The notes beneath the pieces are model-generated. The model was not told where the DNA came from. It did no database searches and saw nothing but the letters and a program-made list of their open reading frames with translations. A DNA stretch of 46,418 nt from Phycisphaerae bacterium. Its GTDB lineage: Bacteria; Planctomycetota; Phycisphaerae; Phycisphaerales; SM1A02. The stretch spans positions 1 through 46,418 of the forward strand of contig JABHZL010000133.1 of the NCBI GenBank assembly GCA_018656645.1, in the 5' to 3' direction. Position numbers and translations under genes: made by a program. Below, piece by piece: positions 40,728 through 46,418 of the stretch (position 1 is its first letter; every line of letters starts with the position of its first letter).

Positions 40728-42517
40728 GTGATTCAAACGTGCAACAGAATAGCGATCATCAAGGCGAGCCTAATCATGCTGTCTCCCTTCACCAGACTCT
40801 CGGTGATATATGTTCAATTGGTGCAGTCCCATCCGGCGTAGTCATCCGTTATCTAGAAGATGGACCTGTTGAAGTTCTTGCTATCCATCCTGTTCCAGAA
40901 AGTAACGAACCACCGGCATGGTTGTCAGCAGTTGCAATTGAAGCAAGAGCATTAAACGGAGAAGATCCAAAGTCGGTTATTGAAATAGAAGATTGCAACG
41001 TAGTGTTCAAACACTTGGCTGTCTCTGACAAGACAAATTCTAGGACTGTGATTGCAATATATCACACAGCCGATGCAGACAAATTCGAAACACTATCAGT
41101 TCTCTCTGGTTTACTTGTTGCAGATGAAGCAAAACTTTCTGCATTTGAGAGCCAAGCAGCAGTTGCACGGTTAGCATCTGTCGTTGAATGCGCAGGTGCA
41201 ATGGGAAGTTACGATAGGGCACGGACAGCAGCATTTTCTTTAGTCAACCATATCGAATCGCATTGGTCCTGTAGCCGAGTCTCTGTTGGTTTTGTTGAAG
41301 AACAATATATTGCAGTGCTTGCTATGAGTAACACTGAAGAAATACTTCGAAAAATGGAAGCTGTGCGTTTAATCGAATCTGCCATGGAGGAGTGCGCAGA
41401 TCAAGCCACAGAAGTAGAATTTCCTCGTAGCGTAGGATCGAGAATTGTAAGAGCAACAAAAGAACTTGCTTCCAAGTGCGATGATGTAGCGGTGCTGAGC
41501 GTTCCACTTCACTACAAAGACGAAGTGTTTGCTGTGATTACTCTTGAGCGACAGAGCGGTGAAATTTTTACGGACATTGATGTTGATAGCATTCGTTTAC
41601 TTGGTGAACTTGTGCAAAACCCGCTATCTTTGCTGCACAGACACGATCGTTGGTGGGGGAGAAGATGCACTGATTTTTGTAGAGAGAAAATCGAAATGGT
41701 GCTAGGTCCTGAGCATACTTGGATCAAACTTGCAGGTGTCATTGTCGTGTTGCTATTGTGTTTCATGCTTTTTGGTAAGGGCACATACAGAGTTGAGGGT
41801 ACTTTTACAGTTGGGGTAGAAGACCGCGCGGTAATCGCAGTCCCATTCGATGGTGAAATTATGGCCGTACACGTTCGTCCGGGAGATGTAGTAGTTTCTG
41901 GTGAAACAGTTCTGCTTGAATTCGATACTATCGAATTAGAGTTACAACTTGCTACCACAGAAGCCTCTCTCGCGAAAGCTCAGAGAGAAGTATCAGTGGC
42001 TCAGCGTGAACACGATGAAGCAACTGCAAAAATGGCTCGCTCAGATGTCGACAAAGCGCAAGCAGAAATTGATTTGCTCAATCATCGACTCGGCATCTCG
42101 TCAGCTGTTGCACCGATTTCTGGGCATGTTCTTTCTGGCGATCTTGAAAGGCTCGTGGGCCTACCTGTGTCTCGCGGTGAAATTCTCATGGAACTTGCCC
42201 CGCTTGAATCTTTCTATGCTGATATTTTTGTCAATCAGTCAGAAATACTTGATGTCGAAGTTGGGCAAGAAGGAGAGGTTGCAACCGCTGCGTATCCGGG
42301 TCACTACATTTCGTTAGTTGTAGAGGCAATTGAACCACTTGGTCAGGTAGGTGATATGGAAACGGTATTTCGTGTACGAGCAAAGTTAACCAATCCACCA
42401 GCGTGGCTTCGACCTGGTATGGAAGGGGTTGCGAAAGTAAACGCTGGTCGTAAACATTACATTGTCATGTGGACGAAACCCGTCATCGATTGGTTACGCA
42501 TGTGGCTGTGGATTTAA
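40724..42517 (+). CDS. GAF-domain / HlyD-type adaptor fusion
   Basis: 597 residues. The N-terminal cytosolic part contains a GAF-like domain at about 140-300 (LVNHIESHWSCSRVSVGFVEE, then VLSVPLHYKDEVFAVITLERQSG and FTDIDVDSIRLLGEL, standard GAF ends). One transmembrane helix follows at about 334-350. The periplasmic part has a lipoyl-like half (AVPFDGEIMAVHVRPGDVVVSG), a short coiled coil (about 410-450) and barrel return (SSAVAPISGHVLSG). GTG start overlaps the DUF3467 stop. A GAF sensor joined directly to an export adaptor is unusual; it may couple a cytosolic signal to export. Three bp separate it from the M50 gene. Confidence 0.82.
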   Translation: MSDSNVQQNSDHQGEPNHAVSLHQTLGDICSIGAVPSGVVIRYLEDGPVEVLAIHPVPESNEPPAWLSAVAIEARALNGEDPKSVIEIEDCNVVFKHLAVSDKTNSRTVIAIYHTADADKFETLSVLSGLLVADEAKLSAFESQAAVARLASVVECAGAMGSYDRARTAAFSLVNHIESHWSCSRVSVGFVEEQYIAVLAMSNTEEILRKMEAVRLIESAMEECADQATEVEFPRSVGSRIVRATKELASKCDDVAVLSVPLHYKDEVFAVITLERQSGEIFTDIDVDSIRLLGELVQNPLSLLHRHDRWWGRRCTDFCREKIEMVLGPEHTWIKLAGVIVVLLLCFMLFGKGTYRVEGTFTVGVEDRAVIAVPFDGEIMAVHVRPGDVVVSGETVLLEFDTIELELQLATTEASLAKAQREVSVAQREHDEATAKMARSDVDKAQAEIDLLNHRLGISSAVAPISGHVLSGDLERLVGLPVSRGEILMELAPLESFYADIFVNQSEILDVEVGQEGEVATAAYPGHYISLVVEAIEPLGQVGDMETVFRVRAKLTNPPAWLRPGMEGVAKVNAGRKHYIVMWTKPVIDWLRMWLWI

Positions 42518-42520
42518 CCA

Positions 42521-44692
42521 ATGGCAATTGACCGACCAACATTTCATGAATCTTGGTATAGAGTGCATGCTCTACAGCCAAAGCTCAGAGCAGATACTAG
42601 AGTTTTTAGACAGAAATTTCGTGGTGTTCTCTGGTATGTCATTGAAGACCCTGTCACAAATAATTTCTTTCGACTAAACAAATATGCATACCAATTTCTT
42701 GGTTTACTCGATGGAACGCTTTCTGTTGAACAAGCATGGAATCGTTGTATGGAAGAAGACCCAGACGGTTCTCCCACACAAGGAGAAGTGATTGAACTTC
42801 TTGGCAATTTATACCAATCCAATTTGATCCAATCCGAAGTGCCAAGTGATGCCGCAGCATTATTTGATAGATATTCAACTCGAAGGGCGAAAGAAATACG
42901 AGGGAAACTTGCGAGTATTCTTTTTATTAGGATACCCCTGTACGACCCAGATCTCTTTTTGAACCGCTGGTCGTACATGGTTGAGAAAATTTTTACTAGA
43001 GGCGGCGCAGCAGTTCTATTGTTGATGATGCTTTTAGGCTTGATTGCAATAATCGCTTCTGCTAATAGTTTGAGTTCAGGTTTTTCGGGAATCTTGACGC
43101 CAAACAATTTGCCATTTTTGTATTTGGCATTTGTGTTAATTAAAGTGTTGCATGAATCTGGTCACGCCTTTGCATGTAAAGTCTTTGGGCATCGCGAAGG
43201 CGGTGGTGGAGAGGTACACGCTGTTGGCATTATGTTCCTAGTGTTTATTCCTGTGCCTTACGTAGATGCAAGTAGTTCTTGGGCACTTCGTTCAAAAACA
43301 GGTCGTGTTGTTATTGGATCGGCAGGTATGATGATGGAGCTGGCAGTTGCTTCAATCGCTGCGGTCGTATGGGCAAGCACCGATGCGTTAACTGGCGTAA
43401 ATGCATTTTGTTACAACCTCATGTTTGTCGCAGGTGTTTCAACAATTTTATTCAATGGCAATCCCTTGCTTCGTTATGACGGATATTACATTCTGTGCGA
43501 TTTGTTAGAAATACCTAACCTTGCAACAAGAGCGAGGACGCATATTAGAAATGTGATGCGTAAAAAAGTTCTTGGTGTCCATCGGGTTATTGATGTGACT
43601 GACTCTAAGAGTGAAAAGTCATGGCTCCTTGCTTACGCGATTGCATCAGGAATTTACAGGGTATTTATCTACTCTATGATTCTGATGTTTCTAGCTTCGC
43701 TTCTTCCTATCGCCGCAGTTCTGTTGGTTGTCTATGCGATTATCAACTGGGTTTGCATACCCATCGGGAAGTTTATTCACTATTTAACAACTAGTCCCGA
43801 TCTTGACCGGTGCCGCGCTCGAGCGATTACGGTAACAATTGCAGGCACTTCGATTTTCATCTTCTTAGTTGGAATTCTTCCACTGCCAGATCATGTTCGA
43901 GGTGAAGGAGTTGTGGAGGCGATAAGCAGAGTTGCACTTTTTTCAATCGCAAAGGGTGAGGTCGATTTGCTGCTCGCAGCTGGAACTCGCGTGGAAAAGG
44001 AAGAGCAAGTCCTATTGTCTGCAAACAGCATAGATGAAGAAACTAGTTTGGCTATCGTTTCAGCAGATCTCTCTAGACTGCAAACGCAAAAAGCAATCGC
44101 GATGCGTGATGAATTTGCGAGTGTTGCACCTCTTTCTAGAATGGTTGACGCTACAAAACGACAACTGAATTGGATTGGTGAACGAGTAGAATCTTTGGAG
44201 GTGCGTTCGCCAATTAATGGCGTGTGGATGCCAAGTGAAAACTTGCGCCGTGACGGTGCGGTCTTTAGTCAGGGGGATTCATTGGGAATCGTAATTGACG
44301 ATTCAAAACTTGTTGTAAGAGCGATTGCAGATCAACGTACCGCTGCTTTGATCATCAATGAAGGAAGCAATCTTGTAGAAATGCGGCTTTCAGGTAATCC
44401 TGGTCGCTTTTCTTATGGTGAGATCGAACGAATTGTTCCCGCCGGCAGCGAGGATCTGCCCTCACCAGTGTTGGGGATATCTGCAGGCGGTGAAGCGATG
44501 GTCGATCCTACAGATGCTCGCGGAGGCAAATTACTTGATGCGGTTTTTGAAATTTGGATTCAACTCGATCCAGACGTTGTACTCATGCCTGGGCAACGAG
44601 TAACTGTTCGGTTTTCACTGGAATATCGATCACTAGGGTCCCAGGTTTGGCGTTTCTTGCGTCAAATTGTGCAAAAACGTTTACGGTTCTAA
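42521..44692 (+). CDS. PqqD-like / M50 site-2 protease / HlyD-type fusion
   Basis: 723 residues. Residues 25-105 look like a PqqD-type winged helix (FFRLNKYAYQFLGLLDGTLSVEQAW, then TQGEVIELLGNLY), a fold used elsewhere to bind peptide leaders. A membrane-embedded M50 peptidase follows: HESGH (211-215) and NGNPLLRYDGYY (312-323) provide the three zinc ligands and sit between hydrophobic helices. From about 460 a lipoyl-like/coiled-coil adaptor region begins (RGEGVVEAISRVALFS, then LEVRSPINGVW). Together these could recognise, cleave and pass on a protein. The start ATG is 3 bp after the upstream stop; the SecA-like gene starts 2 bp after its own. Confidence 0.85.
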   Translation: MAIDRPTFHESWYRVHALQPKLRADTRVFRQKFRGVLWYVIEDPVTNNFFRLNKYAYQFLGLLDGTLSVEQAWNRCMEEDPDGSPTQGEVIELLGNLYQSNLIQSEVPSDAAALFDRYSTRRAKEIRGKLASILFIRIPLYDPDLFLNRWSYMVEKIFTRGGAAVLLLMMLLGLIAIIASANSLSSGFSGILTPNNLPFLYLAFVLIKVLHESGHAFACKVFGHREGGGGEVHAVGIMFLVFIPVPYVDASSSWALRSKTGRVVIGSAGMMMELAVASIAAVVWASTDALTGVNAFCYNLMFVAGVSTILFNGNPLLRYDGYYILCDLLEIPNLATRARTHIRNVMRKKVLGVHRVIDVTDSKSEKSWLLAYAIASGIYRVFIYSMILMFLASLLPIAAVLLVVYAIINWVCIPIGKFIHYLTTSPDLDRCRARAITVTIAGTSIFIFLVGILPLPDHVRGEGVVEAISRVALFSIAKGEVDLLLAAGTRVEKEEQVLLSANSIDEETSLAIVSADLSRLQTQKAIAMRDEFASVAPLSRMVDATKRQLNWIGERVESLEVRSPINGVWMPSENLRRDGAVFSQGDSLGIVIDDSKLVVRAIADQRTAALIINEGSNLVEMRLSGNPGRFSYGEIERIVPAGSEDLPSPVLGISAGGEAMVDPTDARGGKLLDAVFEIWIQLDPDVVLMPGQRVTVRFSLEYRSLGSQVWRFLRQIVQKRLRF

Positions 44693-44694
44693 TC

Positions 44695-46418
44695 ATGGCA
44701 CGAAATGTTGAATCATGGAAACTTTTTGAACGGCTCAACCTTCGCCCAAGACAACTCAAGGGGCTTGACGCTGGGTGGTGGCGAACGGTTGGATGGTTTT
44801 CTAGATTCCGACCAAAAACCAAATTTTACCTTGAAGAAGCACAAGCAGTCAAAGATGCTGCTGAAGAATTAGAAAAAGAAACTGACTCGTTTATTCGTAG
44901 TAGTTGTAGTGAACTACGAGAGCGGTATCGAACTGGCCGTGAATATCAGGAAGATCGTTTGCGTGGTGCATCGTTATGGGTTGAGGCAGTACGTAGAACA
45001 ATGAACCTTGACCCGCACGTCGAACAAATTGCAGGTGGATTGGCGATGATGGACGACACCATTATTGAAATGGCAACAGGGGAAGGAAAAACAATTACTG
45101 CAACTCTTCCTGCGATGTTTGCAGGGTGGCGCGGTCGTGGATGCCACGTTGTTACGGTCAACGATTACCTTTCGAGTCGCGACGCAAAGTGGATGGGCAT
45201 AATTTACAACATCTGCGGAGTGAGTGTCGGGAGCGTCGTGCACGAAACAACACCTGAGGAGCGTAAGGCTGCATACAGTGCTGATGTTACATACGCATCA
45301 AGTAAAGAACTTGCCGCAGATTTTTTACGAGACTGTTTAGCAGTGCGGCGTACACCTGCACTTGTTCCAACACTCATTGACACAATCATCGATGGGTCAA
45401 GCCGAGTTGACCGAATTTTGCAAAGGGGGTTATCGCATGTGATTGTGGATGAGGCAGACAGTGTGTTGATCGACGAAGCGGTCACTCCTCTGATTATTTC
45501 ATCTCAAGGTGGAAAAGTCGAATCGGAGTTGTACCAACAGGCAGCAACATTAGCAGGGGAACTTCAACTCGATCTTCATTACACGATCAATGAGAGATAT
45601 CGCGAGATCAACATGACAGATGAGGGTCTTGAGCGATTAGAAGAACTCTGCAAAGGTAAGCAAGGAGTGTGGAGAGGACAGAGGCGTAGAGAAGAACTTG
45701 TCACGCAAGCAATCACTGCAAAGGAGTTGTACCAGGAGGGTACAAGTTACGTTATCGTTGACGAGAAAGTTGTGATCGTTGACGAGTTTACAGGAAGGTT
45801 GATGCCCGATCGTTCTTGGCGCGATGGGTTACATCAAGCAGTTGAAGCAAAAGAAGGGCTTGAAATTCAATCCTCAAAAGACACAGTTGCGCGCATTAGT
45901 TTTCAACGGTTCTTTCGTTCGTATGATCATCTCAGTGGTATGACAGGTACTGCGAAAGAATCGGTTAATGAATTTTGGAGAGTGTATGAAACCGCAGTAG
46001 TTTTGGTGCCTTCACACCGACCCTGCATTCGAGAACAATGGTCAGACCTTTCTTATGAAACGAAAGATGAAAAACTTTCAGCCGTGATAGAAGAGATTAT
46101 GGAAGTTTCTGACGCAGGACGACCAGTGCTCGTTGGTGTTCGTTCAGTTGAAGAGAGTGAGCAGCTCAGTGAAGCGCTAGGGAGACTTAATCGCAAGCAT
46201 GAATTACTAAACGCAACTCGCCATGATGAGGAGGCAAGAATTATCCAAGGCGCAGGAGCAACTTCTCATATCACTATCGCAACGAACATGGCAGGAAGAG
46301 GAACGGATATAAAACTTGCAGATGGTGTTGCAGAGTTGGGTGGTATGCATGTGATCATCACTGAAAAACATGAAGCTGCAAGGATCGATAGACAATTTTT
46401 TGGTCGCGCAGGAAGACA
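44695..46418 (+). CDS. SecA-like ATPase (3' end outside window)
   Basis: 574 residues are present and the frame is open at the window edge. Motifs of a SecA-type motor: MATGEGKT (126-133, Walker A), VVTVNDYLSSRDA, DEADSVLIDEA (Walker B, where SecA has DEVDSILIDEAR), IVDEFTGRLMPDR, DGLHQAVEAKEG, MTGTAKE, ATNMAGRGTDIK and, at the very end, FGRAGR. The cross-linking domain (about 275-360) is shorter than in housekeeping SecA, and the Walker B region carries an insertion before it (LVPTLIDTIIDGSS). It starts 2 bp after the M50 gene stop. Likely a dedicated SecA paralogue rather than the main SecA. Confidence 0.9.
   Translation, partial: MARNVESWKLFERLNLRPRQLKGLDAGWWRTVGWFSRFRPKTKFYLEEAQAVKDAAEELEKETDSFIRSSCSELRERYRTGREYQEDRLRGASLWVEAVRRTMNLDPHVEQIAGGLAMMDDTIIEMATGEGKTITATLPAMFAGWRGRGCHVVTVNDYLSSRDAKWMGIIYNICGVSVGSVVHETTPEERKAAYSADVTYASSKELAADFLRDCLAVRRTPALVPTLIDTIIDGSSRVDRILQRGLSHVIVDEADSVLIDEAVTPLIISSQGGKVESELYQQAATLAGELQLDLHYTINERYREINMTDEGLERLEELCKGKQGVWRGQRRREELVTQAITAKELYQEGTSYVIVDEKVVIVDEFTGRLMPDRSWRDGLHQAVEAKEGLEIQSSKDTVARISFQRFFRSYDHLSGMTGTAKESVNEFWRVYETAVVLVPSHRPCIREQWSDLSYETKDEKLSAVIEEIMEVSDAGRPVLVGVRSVEESEQLSEALGRLNRKHELLNATRHDEEARIIQGAGATSHITIATNMAGRGTDIKLADGVAELGGMHVIITEKHEAARIDRQFFGRAGR

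Overview
The window looks like a chromosomal segment from a marine-type planctomycete, most likely class Phycisphaerae. This rests on a 1,837-residue secreted protein ending in a double dockerin-like repeat of the kind common in that class, on a zinc-knuckle-like hypothetical protein (5086-5601) of a type I associate with planctomycetes, on a diadenylate cyclase/YbbR pair, and on housekeeping genes scattered rather than kept in classical operons (rpsD alone, rpmA without rplU, pheS without pheT, dnaA without dnaN). Base composition looks AT-leaning by eye; I did not count it. No rRNA, tRNA, CRISPR array, insertion sequence or phage gene was seen.

Layout. 1-3148 (+): tail of an acidic protein (probably a ribosomal-protein extension), terminator, degenerate 13-bp repeats, pheS, a small membrane protein and tyrS. 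3189-5044 (-): YbbR-domain protein and diadenylate cyclase. 5086-8553 (+): a coupled run of hypothetical protein, lipoprotein and a membrane-anchored repeat protein, then an orphan FliF/YscJ-like protein. 8565-13937 (-): DegT-family protein lacking the catalytic lysine, exported HEAT-like protein, dnaA, candidate oriC and a GNAT acetyltransferase. 13989-18853 (+): exported hypothetical, rpmA, obgE, a PadR regulator with a striking operator, its HAAS-type membrane partner, and a WCGDC thioredoxin. 18819-26986 (-): mutS and the giant dockerin protein. 27109-31024 (+): ZIP transporter, ileS and a tRNA-binding protein. 31027-31253: a 67-bp direct repeat. 31281-38188 (-): PpiD-like chaperone, rpsD, a candidate small RNA and a small ORF (both +), a long PurF-like amidotransferase, ahcY. 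38249-39394 (+): hypothetical.

The most interesting part is 39426-46418. An HlyD-type adaptor (-) is divergent from a tightly coupled (+) operon: a DUF3467 protein, a GAF-TM-HlyD fusion, a PqqD-like/M50 protease/HlyD fusion and a SecA-like ATPase that runs off the window. No ABC transporter is visible. I infer a non-canonical export system in which a PqqD-like domain could recognise a substrate, the M50 site-2 protease could cleave it, HlyD barrels span the periplasm and a SecA paralogue supplies energy. This is inference from domain architecture only.

Other themes: several intergenic hairpins share a design (about 12-bp stem, A-rich 5' arm, T-rich 3' arm, trinucleotide loop made of A/C/G/T permutations of CG) and act as probable bidirectional terminators; several promoters sit so close to the start codon that leaderless mRNAs are likely; and three enzymes carry changes at positions normally essential (DegT Lys to Thr, diadenylate cyclase DGA to DLG, IleRS zinc-finger cysteines).
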